Program-made: the position numbers and the translations under genes | Assembly (NCBI GenBank): GCA_015178975.1 | Contig: WHVD01000035.1 | Location: 620,001-684,000 of the forward strand | DNA: 64,000 nucleotides | Reading direction: 5' to 3' | From: Hysterangium stoloniferum | Lineage: Eukaryota > Basidiomycota > Agaricomycetes > Hysterangiales > Hysterangiaceae | Notes under the pieces: generated by a model | Databases searched by the model: none | Told to the model about the DNA's origin: nothing | What the model saw: the letters and a program-made list of their open reading frames with translations, nothing else | Shown: positions 10,171-22,571 of the stretch, in pieces | Layout of the letters: each line of letters starts with the position of its first letter | Numbering within the stretch: position 1 is the stretch's first letter

Positions 10171-13100
10171 GTTGCCTCTCCACACATTCAAGAGTTTACC
10201 CGTCTCAATGTAGCTGCTCTTTCACATTCTGATTCATTTTTTATTAAACTTATGTCTAATATGATTCTGAAATTCATTTTTTCAGCCCTCATAGACTCCG
10301 GCTTGACTCATTGTTTTTTAGATACAAAATTCATGCAAACTAATCTGTTGTCAACTTATCTGATAAATCCTGTCGGCCTCTGACTTTTTGATGGCACAAG
10401 CAATTTGGTTGTCACCCAAGCTTGTGATTTCTCCATCTGTTTCCTGTGGGGAAGATCTCAGTTGGTCACTTTCTACATGACCCAGTTGAACTCAAGTTGC
10501 TTGGTTGTCTAGGACATAACTGGCTTACCCACTACAATCTGTTGATTGACTGGGTAGCTAACAGTATAACTTTCCAGACACCTACAGCTTCTGAGAAAAC
10601 TGTACCTGACACAGCCTCCACGGCACCCATGGCTTTCCTGGCACCTGCAGTCTTGAGGACTCCTGTGATCCCTACAGCACTCATGGCTTTCCCAGAACCC
10701 ACAGCACCTCCATCTATTTCTCTTATTAATGCTGCAGTGTTTATTAGGGCTACAAAAATGGACAGGTCTCAGGCATTCACTATCAATTTAAAAATTGATG
10801 AACCAACTGGTTGTTTTTCAACTCTGGTATCTGCATCTGAGCAAACTGCTGATCTAGAAGGCATCCTGGAGAAATATCATGACTTCGCAGATGTTTTTAG
10901 TAAGCGAAAAGCTGACCAGCTTCTGCCCCACAGAGAGTACAACTTAATAATCAACCTTGAAGAAGGTGCCCAGCCACCCCTTGGACATATTTAGCCGCTC
11001 TCATCCATGGAACTTTCCGCAATCCACAATTTCCTGGATGAACATTTGTCCATAGGCTTTATCAGACCCTCTAAGTCTCCTTTTGGAGCACCTGTTCTGT
11101 TTGTCAAGAAAAAGGATGGATCCCTTAGACTATGTGTTGATTTCAGAGGCCTCAGTGCTGTCACAAAAAAGGATAAGTATCCACTTCCACTTATATCTGA
11201 CCTCCTCAATGCTCCATGGAATGCCCGGATTTACATACACCAAAATAGACCTTAAACACGCCTACCATTTGGTCTGGATATCTGCAGGAGATGAATGGAA
11301 AACCACTTTTAGAACCTGTTATGAGGCCTTTGAGTGGTTGGTGATGCCCTTTGGACTCATTAATGCTCCATCTGTTTTTCAGCATTTTATCAATGACGTT
11401 TTCTCCAACATGCTCAATGTATGTGTCATTATTTACTTGGATGACATTCTTATCTACTCTGAGGACCCCATGGAACATGACAAACAAGTCTGTGAAGTTC
11501 TCTGGAGACTCAGACAACATGGTTTATTCGCAAATGGTAAAAAATGTACTTTTGACACAGACTCCATGAAATACCTGGATTTCATAATGGGACCCGACAG
11601 ACTCTGCATGGATGAAACTAAAGTACAAGTCATCAAAGCTTGGCCAGAACCTTCAAAAGTCAAAGATATACAATCCTTCCTCGGCTTTGCCAATTTTTAC
11701 CAACAGTTTATCTGTGGATATTCCGATATCATGGTTCCCCTTACCTGTCTTACGTGTAAGGATACTCCATGGAATTTTAATGATAAGTGTCAAAAAGCTT
11801 TCAATCTTTTAAAAAATTCTTTTTCATGCAGCTCCTATTCTGTCACATTGGAAACTGGACTTCCCACTCATTGTCGAAATGGATGCCTCGGACTATGCAC
11901 TTGGAGCCATTCTGTCTATCCAGGACTCTGATGGAGAAGTCCACTCCATGGCTTTTCTGTCCCAGACTTTCACTGGAGCAGAGCTCAATTATGACATTCA
12001 TGATAAGGAACTCCTAGCAATTTCTTCAGCTTTCAAAACATGGCAACACTATTTGGAAGGCTTGGGAATTCCGATTGACATTGTAACAGATCACAAAAAC
12101 CTGGAATACTTTTCTACTATGCAACTTTTGACCTGCTGGCAGGCCCGCTGGTCTGAATACCTATCAGCTTTCAATATGATTATCCACTTTCAACCTAACC
12201 ATCTTGGCAGCAAACCTGATGCTTTAACTAAACGATGGGATGTCTATCCTAAAGAGGGGAGCAACGACTATGCCATGGTAAACCTGCACAACCTGAAACC
12301 TATTTTCATGAATCAGCAACTTACCACATCAGTCTGCATGACTTTCCTCATCCATCCCATTGTCCATGGAATTATCATTATGGAGTTACATTATTCTATC
12401 GGCAATTCCACTAGACCCAATAACTAAAGCACACTTTGACAATCCCATGGACCCCAGTCAACCCCAGTGGTCTCTTGACCAGCATGGTTTCAAGACAATC
12501 ACATCTATGTACCAGGCTCTGACGGCCTCCACCTCAGGATCCTTCAGTACAAACATGACCATCCACTCTCGGGACATTTCAGGTTCAACAAGACTCTATC
12601 ATTAATAAGAAGAGAATACACTTGGTCCGGACTCCAAGGATTTGTTAAGCACTATTGTAAATCTTACACTACTTGTCCACACTCTAAATCACAGTGACAC
12701 AAGCCATACAGCCTTTTGAAACAACTCCCAGTACCGGAATACCTGTGGAATTCCATCTCTATGGATTTCATTGAACACCTACCAGATTCTGAAGGCTTTT
12801 CCACTATTCTAGTCATTGTTGACAGATTCTCAAAACAAGGTATATTCATTCCTACATATGATACCATTACGTCCATGCAGTTAGTGGAACTTTTTATTAT
12901 CCATGTATTTTCCAAGCACAGAGTTCCATCCCATGTAACTTCCAATCGAGGATCAAAGTTCATGTCTCACTTCTTTGGATCCCTCAGGAAATCCTTGGAC
13001 ATGAAATTACACTTCATGTCTGGACATCACCCAGAAGGCGATGGACAAACTGAATGCGTCAATCAGACATTGGAACAATACCTCCGTGTATATTGCAACT

Positions 13101-14674
13101 ATCAACAGGATAATTGGAAATCCCTGTTACCACTTGCAGAATTTGCTTACAACAATGCACCTTCAGCCACTACTGGCATTTCCCTGTTCTTTTCAAATAA
13201 AGGATATAATCCAAATATTACAGTGCATCCAGAATGAAATCTCGCCTCCATCCATGCTCATGAGTTCATCACGGACCTCCACAAGCTCCATGAGTGTTAA
13301 GGGTGCATATATGGAGGGGTTCTGGAGAAACCTGCAGGAAATCCAGTAGGACTTGGCTTCAGCTTATTGGCTGTGCCCTCGCGAGATTGTGTTGTCCAAT
13401 TTCAAATGGGCGGACAGGAGTCCTGGGGAGTCTGGGCAGAGTTCATGGGTCAAGGGGTCGTGGTTGTGGGTCGAGAGGTCAGGGAGTCGAGATAAATAAG
13501 TCGGAGGTTGAGTGATAGATGCGTCGGAGCCCGTGGGCTCCGACTAGTAAGAGCGGTGTAATTCAAAGAGGAGTTTAGAGCGGAAAATGTACTAGATTAC
13601 TGGGGCAATCTAAGCTGATTTTCTGACTGGATTGTATGTACAACATCTGCCAGACTATATAGACTGTGGAATGAATAACATACCAAATCCAGTAATAATG
13701 AAACAAAACTAGCAAAACATAAAACGGGATAAGTAAACACCAAATTTGGTGTTAGGAACAGGACAGAACAGAGCGGAGTCCGAATCGTGACAAATCATAA
13801 ACTATAATGCGAAATGGAGTGGGAGTGGAGTCTGAATCGTGACAGGTCATTTGACTAAAACGGGAATGGGGCTCAGTTAGAGGGATGACGGGTTTCCAAG
13901 TGGGGTCCAGTGACTGATGCGTGGGACGAGGTTGGACATAGACAGGGACAGAGTCCGGTGGGTATTCTGGTGACTGATATGGGATGTAACGAAGTTGAAT
14001 GTGGACAAGTCTGATGTATGGAGTCCAGTGGGAATTCCGGTAAACTGACAATTGGTGTGTATAGGGCATGGGTGCATATAAGTTAGTGCCTGGAGTCCGG
14101 CAGGAATTCTGGTTGTAACAACAAGGAACTCCGGACTGCAATAATGTCCACCCAAGAGCAATATCAACATTCAGCAGACAAACACCAGATTCCACCACCC
14201 AACTTCAAAATTGGCGATCGCATTGTTGTCAAAGCTCAATTCTTCCGGACTACCTGTCCATCAAAAAAGCTTGCTGAAAAATATTTAGGTCCATTTGAAA
14301 TAATAGCACAAGTAGGTTCAGTTTCTTGGACCCTATGGCTTCCAGATAGCATGCACACAGCACACCCGGTATTTCATGTTTTTATGTTAGAACCTTGTAC
14401 TGCTAACACTATCCCAGATCATGTGCAATCTCCACCTCCTCTGGTCATTATTGATGGAGAACTTGAGTTTGAAATCTCACAAATTTTAGATTCAAAAATT
14501 GACAAGCATTGACGCACTTGTAAACTGCTTTACTTGGTCAAGTGGGTGGGTTACGAGGGCACCAATGAAGAGACTTCATGGATTTTGGCCACAGAACTCA
14601 GTAATGCCACAGAAATCATTACTGACTTTCATATAGCTTACCCACTCAAACCCAGACCACTATCTTCTCTCTGA
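10126..14674 (+). pseudogene. Pol polyprotein of E2, interrupted by a solo LTR
   Basis: Order: protease (D-S-G in ALIDSGLTHCF, about 10290), RT (11007-11930) with intact YLDD box at 11434-11445, RNase H (11879-12230), integrase zinc-binding and catalytic regions (about 12500-13240), then integrase C-terminus and chromodomain (14126-14674, KLLYLVKWVGYEGTNEETSW). The integrase reading breaks at 13294 and resumes at 14126 on either side of the solo LTR. Several further stops and one-base shifts are spread along it. It would have encoded the enzymes for reverse transcription and chromatin-targeted integration. Confidence 0.93.
13295..14120 (-). mobile_element. Solo LTR (family B) in the E2 integrase region
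   Basis: It runs from TGTTAAGGGTG to GGTTGTAACA, 826 bp. The flanking 5-mers are ATGAG (13290-13294) and ACAAG (14121-14125), a target duplication altered by two transitions. The U5 motif is near 13.36 kb and the TATA box near 13660. Removing it restores the integrase reading seen in E3 and E4. Confidence 0.88.
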
Positions 14675-14862
14675 CTGCACTCCGCAGACCCCATGTTACA
14701 TTTGGACTCATTCTCATTTTTCCCTGTCACCCTATGTTTCTCTTTGCTTTTACAGGTTTCTGACAAGTGTTCAAGTCCTAAGCGGATTCTCCGTGGACTT
14801 TGATTTTTATGTTTTTTCATGTTTTACTTTTATTTTCAAAAATTATCAAGTTTTATTATTTT

Positions 14863-15815
14863 TCAATCTACATTGATGGGGCTGTGTTTCTTCCCCACCT
14901 CAGCCATCTCCTCAGGGAGCTCCACTATCTCCATGGGAACCCCATCCTCATCTGAACCGGCATCCTTGGAACTCCCGATCTGTGGTTCTTTATAAACATA
15001 GCCACCATACTCCGTGAGGAACTTCCAAAATTCATCGCAGAGCCTACAGAGCTCATTAGCCACCACTATCTGCACCTTGTTGCTCTTCCTAAGCAACTCG
15101 TTTTGGGCCTCTATGCCCTCAGCAATCCACCCTAAGACCTTGTCCAAACCTGAAATCCTGTCTGACCTGCTCGCTTCCCATGCCACGGACCCCATAGGCT
15201 GCTTGTGAACAAGTGAGCACCTCGCTTTGAGGTGCGCACATTGCCAGCAGCCCAGTCCCTGCCTGGACTTTTGATTGCAGTCAGTGTTCTGGTCATTACA
15301 ACCGGAACACCATGGGTCATTCCTCGCTGGTAGGTGGACTGGAGCTGCTTTCCTTGACTTCCGTTGATGTGGTTAGTTTCCTGGAATACCCACGGACCCA
15401 AGGCTTACTTTTTGGAGGCTCTCCGGCTCCCCCTCAGACTCAGACTTGACCTCTGCCACCTTGTGCTGAAAATGCCAAGTCAGTTAAGTCAACATGGTAG
15501 AACAATGGAACTTACCTTTCCCATGGCAACTGCTGCCCTATCCGCAGCTGCCCTGGCTTTCTCTGCGGCAATCCACACAGCCTCCTCCTCATCCCATTTC
15601 TGTTGTCTCTCAGCCACTTCCGCCAGTGCTGCCTGGCACTCCCTATCCAGCTGCTCTTCAGCCTCCTTGGCCTCCCTCTCCACCTCTTTTCATTGATGTC
15701 ATTGTTCCTCCTGCTGTGCCAAGATTTGGGCAGCAGTGAGAGGTGCCCGATATTGAGTGCCTGTGGAGGGCCCAGCGGTCAGCATAAGTCTTTGTGGCAT
15801 TGGCTTTGGACCCAT
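14863..15815 (-). pseudogene. Antisense accessory gene of E2 (Cys6 cluster)
   Basis: Convergent with pol (pol stop 14674, this stop 14863). The ATG is at 15815-15813 (MGPKPMPQR). Exon A 15815-15516 (100 codons) is a coiled coil. Intron 1 is 15515-15466, exon B 15465-15409 (57 nt), intron 2 15408-15361, exon C 15360-14863. The intron 2 acceptor reads GG instead of AG and exon A has two TGA, so this copy is dead. Exon C keeps all six Cys in C-x2-C-x6-C-x9-C-x2-C-x6-C, followed by HLKARC-type basic residues, then helices WIAEGIEAQNELLRKSNKVQ and an acidic tail. About 284 residues in all. The function is inferred only from the Zn(II)2Cys6 spacing. Confidence 0.82.
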
Positions 15816-15870
15816 TTATTTTGATGATGGGGGTAATAAAGAAGAAGAGAAATTCATTTTTTTGATTTTT

Positions 15871-15877
15871 TTATATA
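15871..15877 (-). promoter_or_regulatory. TATA box of the E2 antisense gene
   Basis: TATATAA on the minus strand, about 56 bp upstream of ATG 15815, within GAGCCTATATAAA as in E3 and E4. Upstream lie two diverged ATGTGTCAAAAG-type repeats (about 15920-15965). Confidence 0.55.
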
Positions 15878-16013
15878 GGCTCGTCATATTTGAACCTTAC
15901 CTTCCAGATCACATGATGCTATGACACATATGTGTAACTGACATGCCTTTTGACACATGCACGTAGCTGACAAAACCTTATCAAGTTCTAGAGCCTCTTT
16001 GGGACTTTGGCAT

Positions 16014-16023
16014 AAAGGGAGGG
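16014..16023 (+). other. Polypurine tract of E2
   Basis: AAAGGGAGGG, then TAC, then the 3' LTR at 16027. Identical to the tracts of E3 and E4. Confidence 0.85.
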
Positions 16024-16026
16024 TAC

Positions 16027-16816
16027 TGTTATGACTGGAATTCCTGCTGGACTCCAGGCACTAACTTATATGCACCTGCACCCTATATGCACCAATTGTC
16101 AGTTTACAAGAAAACCCACCAGACTCTGTATGTCAGACCTGTCCATGTTCGACCTTCGTTACTTCATGTATCAGTCACCAGAATACCCGCTGGACTCTGT
16201 CCCTGTCTATCTCTGACCCCGTCCCACACATCAGTCACCAGACCCCGCTCAGAAATCCTGTCAGCCCTCTAACTGAGCCCCGTTCCCATTATAGTCAAAT
16301 GACCTGTCATGATTTGGACTCCGCTCCCACCCCATTCCCGTTATGGTTTTATGACCCATCACAATTTGGACTCCGCTCCATTCTGTCCCATTCCTAACAC
16401 CAAGTTTGGTGTTTATTTATCTCATTTTATGTTTGTTAGTTTAGTTTTCATTATTACTGGATTTGGTATGTTATTCATTCCACAGTCTATATAGTCTGGC
16501 AGATGTTGTACATACAATCCAGTCAGAAAATCAGCTTAGATTCTCCCCAGTAATCTTAGTATATTTTCCGCTCTAAATTCCTCTTTAAAACACACCACTC
16601 TTACCCATTGGAGCCCACGGGCTCCAACCCATCTATCACTCGACCTCCGACTTATCTATCTCGACTCCCCGACCTCTTGACCCATGAACCCTGCCTGGAC
16701 TCCCCAGGATTCCCATCCACCTGTTTGAAATTGGACAAGACAATCTCGTGAGAAGCCAAGTCCTACTGGATTTCCTGTGGGTTTCTACAGAAACCCTCTG
16801 TGTATGCACCTTAACA
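16027..16816 (+). mobile_element. 3' LTR of E2 (family B, 790 bp)
   Basis: It runs from TGTTATGACTGG to ACCTTAACA. It pairs with 8043-8849. The U5 motif is partly deleted (near 16.75 kb the sequence jumps from GTGAG to AAGCCAAGTCC), the only LTR here missing that core. Confidence 0.92.
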
Positions 16817-17333
16817 ATTGGGCCCTGCTCACTGCTGCCCAAATTCTTGTGCAGTGGGAGGAGCAATGCTGATAATGAGAGGAAGCAGAGAGGAAGGCCA
16901 AAGAGGCTGAGGAGGAGTTGGAGAGGGAGTATGAGGCAGCACTGGTCATGGAGAAGGAGGCTGAGGAGCAGAGGAAAAAGGATGAGGAGGAGGCAGTGTG
17001 GGTTGCTGTGGAGCATGCCAAGGCAGCTGCGGAGAGGTCCACAGTTGCTGTGGGAAAGGTAAGTCCTAACAATTCACCTAATTGATCCTTACTGACTTCT
17101 GGTTTCTAGTGCAAAGTGGTAGAGGCTGAGTTGGAGTCTGAGGGGGAGGCTGAGAGTCCTCAAAAGGTAAGTGGCAGGTCCATGGGAATGTCTGGGTACT
17201 GACCATACTAACAGAAAACAAGGAAAATGGCTCCAGTCTGCTCAGAGGCAAAGAATGACCCACAGTGTTCTGGTTGTACCAACTGGAACACAGACTGTTA
17301 CTGGAAGTCTGGGTGGGGACTGGGCTGTTGGCC

Positions 17334-19199
17334 ATGTGCAGACTGGAGGGGGTGGAGATTGCATGCAATCTGTGATAGTGTTAGCAGTACACAGTTCTAG
17401 CATAGAAACATGAAATACTGGGTGTACTGTGCACATACTATCCGGAAGCTGTAGGGTCCATGAAACTGAACCTACTTGTGCTATTAACTCAAATGGACCT
17501 AAATATTTTTCAGTGAGTTTCTTTGATGGACAGGTAGTCCAGAAGAATTGAGCTTTGACAAAAACATGATCACCAATTTTGAAGTTGGGTGGTGGAACCT
17601 GGTTTTTGTCCACTGAACAGTGATATTGCTCTTGGGCAGATTTTATTGCAGTTTGGAGTTCCTTGTGGAGCTTGTGGATGTCTGTGATGAACTCTTGAGC
17701 ATGGGCAGAGGCAAGATTCTGTTCTGGGTGTACTGTAATATTTTGGATTGTACCCTTTATTTGCAAAGAACAGGGAAACACCAGTAGTGGATGAGGGTGC
17801 ATTATTGTAAGCAAATTCTGTAAGTGGTAATAGGGATTTCCAATTGTCCTGTTGATAGTTGCAATATATATGGAGGTATTGTTCCAATGTTTGATTAACA
17901 CATTCAGTTTGTCCATTGGCTTCCAGATGATATCTGGATGTGAAATGTAATTTCATTTCCAAGGATTTCCTGAGGGATCTAAAGAAGTGAGATACAAACT
18001 CTGATCCTCAATCAGAAGTTATGTGGGATGGAACTCCATGCTTGGAAAATACATTGATAATAAAAAGTTCCACTAACTGCATGGATGTGATGGTATCATG
18101 TGTAGGGATGAAAATACCTTGTTTTGAGAATATGTCAACAATGACTAAAATGGAGTCCAGTAGGTGTTCAATGAAATCCATAGAGATGGAATTTTATGGG
18201 TGTTCTGGTACTGGGAGTTGTTTCAGAAGGCCATATGGCTTGTGATGCTGTGATTTAGAGTGTGGACAAGTAATGCAAGATTTACAATAGTGCTTAATGA
18301 AACCTCAGAGTCCAGGCCAAGTATATTCTCTTCTTATCATTGATAGAGTCTTGTTAAACCCAAAATGTCCTGAGAGTGGATGGTCATGTTTGTACTGGAG
18401 AATCCTGAGGTGGAGGCCATGGGAGTCTGGTACATATATGCAATTGTCAAGTCTAATGAAACCATGCTGGTCAAGAGACTATTGGGATTGACCGGGGTCC
18501 ATGGGATTGTCAAGGTGTGCTTTGGTTATTGGATCTAGTGGAATTGCCAACAGAATATCTTGATGTAGTTTCTAGATATCCATAATGATAATTCCACGAA
18601 CGATGGGATGGATGAGAAAAGTCATGTGGACTGATATGGTAAGCTGCTGATTTGTAAAAATGGGTTTCAAGTTGTGCAGGTTTACTGTGGCATAGTTGTT
18701 GCTCCCCTCTTTAGGATAGATATCCCATCATCTAGTCAAAGCATCAGGTTTGCCACCAAGGTGACTGGGTCAAAAATGGATCATCATATTAAAAACAGAT
18801 AGGTATTTGAACCAATAGGCTTGCTGGTGGGTCAAAAGTTTCATAGTTGAAAAATATTCCAGGTTTTTGTGATCTGTTACAATGTCAATTAGAATTCCCA
18901 AGCCTTCCAAATAGTGTCACCATGATTTGAAAGCTGCAAAAATTACTAGGAGTTCCTTGTCATAAATGTCATAATTGAGCTCTGGTCTGGTGAAAGTCTG
19001 GGACAGAAACACCACAGGGTGGACTTCTCTGTCAGAGTCCTGGATAGACAGAATGGCTCTAAGTGCATCATCCAAGGCATCTATCTCAACAATGAGTGGA
19101 ATGTCCAGTTTCCAATGTGAAAGGATTGGAACTGACGAAAAGAATTTTTTAAAAGATTGAAATCTTATTGACACTTATCATCAAAATTCCATGGAGCAC
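17334..19199 (-). pseudogene. Pol of E3, truncated (RNaseH-IN)
   Basis: Read from 19199 down to about 17334. It contains the RNase H region (LSHWKLDIPLIVEIDALDDA, about 19100), integrase zinc-binding and catalytic regions (about 18560-17900) and the integrase C-terminus (KYLGPFELIAQVGSVSWTL, about 17450). The chromodomain is missing: a deletion near 17334 joins pol to exon C of the antisense gene. At 19199 homology ends abruptly, so gag, protease and most of RT are lost. Multiple stops are present. Confidence 0.88.
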
Positions 19200-19667
19200 T
19201 GTGATGTATTAGCCTACTTCAATTCTAGCTAGTTTATATATATTTTATACTATTTATCAAACAGTAAAAATATTTATAAGCAGATCAAAAGATTAGATAT
19301 AGAATAAAACACTATTTGGCTAATATATGCTTTATTTACACTAACCTACAGGGTCTACTGTGATACTAACTTATCAGGATCTTAATGTAGTCTTAAGGAC
19401 CTTGCAAGGATATTCTCAGTATTTATTTATGCTCAAAACCGGGTAGAAATTAAAAATGTATTCCTAATCTCAACAATGATAGCCAAGATTGTTTATTACT
19501 TTAATTGATAACCAACAACTTAACTAGAGGTGGATAAGTAATAAAGGAGAGCCAGCTACTCAACTAAGAGGTGGCAAAGGGAACAGTTGATATGTTTATT
19601 TATTTATTATTGATTGATAACCAACAGCTCAAGGTGGTTAAGGGATTGGATTATGCTAACAGCTCAA
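19200..19667. repeat. Unplaced AT-rich sequence with diverged minisatellite units
   Basis: No gene is seen. From about 19500 it holds irregular copies of CAACAGCTCAACTAGAGGTG separated by unique sequence. The array continues after the composite LTR (22200-22290), so the LTR inserted in the array. Confidence 0.5.
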
Positions 19668-19923
19668 CTAGATGTTAAGTTGTGTGCAGAGCTTATCGGA
19701 GGGTTTCCAGAGAAACCTGTGGGAAGGCTAGTAGGACTTGGCTTCAGCTTTTAGGCTGCACCCTCGCAAAATCGTGTTGTCCAATTTCAGACAGGCAGAT
19801 GGGAATCCCGGGAGTCCGGGAGTAGTTGGAGGTTGAGAGGTTGGGCGGTGATGAGTCAGAGGTCAAGTGATAGATGGGTCGGAGCCGGTGGGCTCTGACA
19901 AGTAAGAGCAGTGTGTTTCCAAG

Positions 19924-20569
19924 TGTGAGGAGTATGCTTTTATCACAGTTTTATTGTGGTAAAACACTCCTTTTATTTCATTTATATTTTACACATTTTA
20001 TTTATATTTTTCTATCTTTTATATTCTTCGAATATTGCATATTTCATTAGTTCGAAGCATTGTGTATACTTGTGGGTGCACTCGGCACCAAATAGAACTC
20101 AGACACTTTTCAACCCCGACAACCATCACCTGCACACGCAAGTACTGGTTTGGGGTCTTGTCTAAAACAAACCTCTACTCTATCTCTCTTCATTGAGTCA
20201 TAGTAATTACACTTCGCACTGAAACAGTTGAAGTCCATTACTACTATTCAACTCAACTTCAAGCTCTTGAACAGCACGGTAAGAATATCCATCATAACTA
20301 ACTTTCTTAGGATATTCTCTCTCCTTCGCGCACTATATACTTTCTCTTGTCTATTCAGCCTTCAGCCCAACTAGCTAAACAATTGAATCGTACCGTAAGG
20401 TCGATCTGTCCTTGTAATTATCTGCCGATCATACCTTAAGGGTCGATCGTAATCTACATCTTAACTACTAGTCGATTGTATTTCATACTATTGTTAGTCG
20501 ATTGTATTTCATACTATTGTTAGTCGATAACGATCGTACATTGAGTGGTAAACTACTCGACCCTTTACA
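19924..20569. mobile_element. Solo LTR (family F, 646 bp)
   Basis: TGTGAGGAGTATG to CCTTTACA with the perfect duplication CCAAG (19919-19923 and 20570-20574). It shares AACTCAGACACTTTT and a general layout with the family-F LTR at 37758-39829. Near its end TAGTCGATTGTATTTCATAC is tandemly repeated. It lacks the U5 motif of the chromovirus LTRs; the parent superfamily is not known. Confidence 0.82.
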
Positions 20570-20875
20570 CCAAGAGGAGAATAGAGCAGAAAATATACTG
20601 AGATTACTGGGGAGAATCTAAGCTGATTTTCTGACTGGATTGTATGTACAACATCTGCCAGACTATGACTGTGGAATGTATAACATACCAAATCCAGTAA
20701 TAATGAGATCCAAACAAGTAATCATGAAACAGGATAAGTAAACACCAGATTTGGTGTTAGGAACAGAACAGAGTGGAGCAGAGTCTGAATTGTGACAGGT
20801 AGTTAAACCATAACAGGAATGGGGCGGAAACAGAGTCTGAATTGTGACAGGTCATTTGACCATAACAGGAATGGG

Positions 20876-21934
20876 TGTCAGGAACCAGAAAACCCGCCAG
20901 CCTCCGGGCCCCTGGACCCCATCCTACATACTCCCAACCCTCTATATTGTATAGTTACAACCAGAGTTCCCACTGGAGCCTGCACGTCAACTTGTTTATG
21001 CCTGACTCTCTGTATGCACCCACCCTATCTGTACCCAACCCTCTATACCCACTACCAGACAAACTGCCAGGACCCAGACTCTGCCCTATATACACCCGAC
21101 TCTCTGTATCTCACGGACCAGTCACCGGACTCCAACTGGACTTCCTGGAACCCCTCTAACAGAGCATAGAACCCTGCTCTCATTATGGTCAAATGGTCTG
21201 TCATGTGTCTCATGTACCAGTCATCAGACTCCACCGGACTCCAAACTCACCCTATATACACCTGACACTCTGTATCTCATGGACCAGTCATTGGACCCTG
21301 ACCAGACTCCCCGGAACCTCTCTAACAGAGCCCCATTCCCGTTATGGTCTAATGACCTGTCATGATTCGTTCTCTGCTCCCGTTCCGTTCCATCCCTAAT
21401 TCCCAGTTTAGTATTTACTTGTTTTGTTTTATGTTTAATAGTTCTGCCCCTCACTAATACCGGATTTGGTATTATTACATTTTAAAGTCTATATAAGTCT
21501 GCTACATTCATGTACTTAGAATCCAGTTTCAATCTCGAACAAGTTTGACCCTTGAACAAGTTTGACTCTTGAACAAGTTACATCCCTGATCCAGTCTCTA
21601 GTCCTCTTGTCTGTCTGCATGCTCGATTCCCAGAACTCCCATGGGAACTCTGGAATCTACATCTTCCTGTATGTATTCTGTCAGCTTGAAAGATGGATAC
21701 CCGAATGAGTGTACCAGGGCACAACCTATAAGCTGAAGCCAAGTCCATCTCAGCCCATACCATACCTTTCTGGTAATTATTCTGATACACTGTCTTGTAT
21801 TACTAATCCCCAGAACTTCCCTGGACTTATTACCCAGGGACTCTGTGGGACAATTCCTGGAAGAAAGTGTGTTCGGAATTAATTACTGGAAACCTCCATG
21901 GGACTATCCGTGGATCTTTGTTCAGAACTTAACA
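20876..21934 (+). mobile_element. Solo LTR (family D, 1059 bp)
   Basis: TGTCAGGAACCAG to CAGAACTTAACA with the perfect duplication ATGGG (20871-20875 and 21935-21939). A related copy lies at 25782-26863. It has its own TATA (TCTATATAAG near 21490) and carries the U5 motif near 21.73 kb. Confidence 0.9.
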
Positions 21935-22194
21935 ATGGGGCTCAGTTAGAGAGCTGTCGGGTTTTCTGAGCAGAGTCCAGTGACTGGTACGTGGGACAGG
22001 GTCAGAGATAGACAGGAGTAGGTTCTGGTGGGTATTCCAGTGACTGATACATGAAGTGACGAAGGTCGAGCATGGACAGGTCTGACATTGGAGTCTGGTG
22101 GGTATTCTGATAAACTGATAATTGGTGTGTGTAGGGTGTGGGTGCATATACATAAGTTAGTGCCTGGAGCCCAGCGGGTTTTCCAGTCATAATA

Positions 22195-22571
22195 CTAGAG
22201 GTAGCAATGGGATTGGCTTATGTCAACAGCTCAACTAGAGGTGACTAAGTGTTTGTATGTATTTGTCTAACAGCCCAACTAGGGTGGAATATAACTGCTG
22301 CTGCAGTGGCACACTGATGTGACTGATAAAATGTAGTAAAGATGTGTTATATTTCATGGCTGGAGCAGAGCTCCTTATACAGTATACATTAAGATCTGAG
22401 ACATTTAGAGACATATTGAACTTTATTTCTATCCTATTTTAGCTATTTTACCTGGAATGTTTTAGACATTTCTACCATTCTCTATTGTAGCATATATGAT
22501 GACATAATTGATGACATAATGTTCCTGTGTGTCATGAGTCACTGTGTGTGTGTCACACTACTCTTGGCATT
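22195..22571. other. Spacer with minisatellite remnants
   Basis: Right half of the diverged CAACAGCTCAACTAGAGGTG array (to about 22290), then AT-rich sequence with no recognisable gene. Confidence 0.5.

Larger units (their letters stand above)
8043..16816 (+). mobile_element. Complete Ty3/gypsy chromovirus E2 nested in E3
   Basis: 8774 bp bounded by two family-B LTRs and the perfect duplication ATTGG (8038-8042 and 16817-16821). It sits inside exon A of the E3 antisense gene: the reading on each side (PKPMPHK... and ...AAQILVQW) belongs to one gene. Inner order: 5' LTR, leader/PBS, gag, pol, antisense gene, polypurine tract, 3' LTR. A solo LTR (13295-14120) is inserted in the integrase end. 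The first LTR base is C instead of T. Many stops and frameshifts show it is inactive. Confidence 0.95.
7975..17333 (+). pseudogene. Antisense accessory gene of E3, split by insertion of E2
   Basis: The gene is on the strand opposite to E3 gag-pol. It starts at ATG 7975 (MGPKPMPHK), is interrupted after 8042 by the 8.8-kb element E2, and resumes at 16822. Exon A ends at 17058. Intron 1 is 17059-17109, exon B 17110-17166 (57 nt), intron 2 17167-17214 (48 nt), and exon C starts at 17215. These splice positions equal those of E4. Exon A has three stops in a row near 16870 and a frameshift near the junction. Exon C keeps five of the six Cys (C-x2-C-x6-C-x9-C-x2-C) and then breaks off near 17333 where a deletion joins it to the E3 pol end. 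Confidence 0.8.
19673..22194 (-). mobile_element. Solo LTR (family B) interrupted twice
   Basis: It runs from TGTTAAGTTG to CAGTCATAATA with the perfect duplication CTAGA (19668-19672 and 22195-22199). Two other solo LTRs lie inside (19924-20569 and 20876-21934). Subtracting them and their duplications leaves about 807 bp, the normal family-B length. The U5 motif is near 19.74 kb. Confidence 0.9.
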
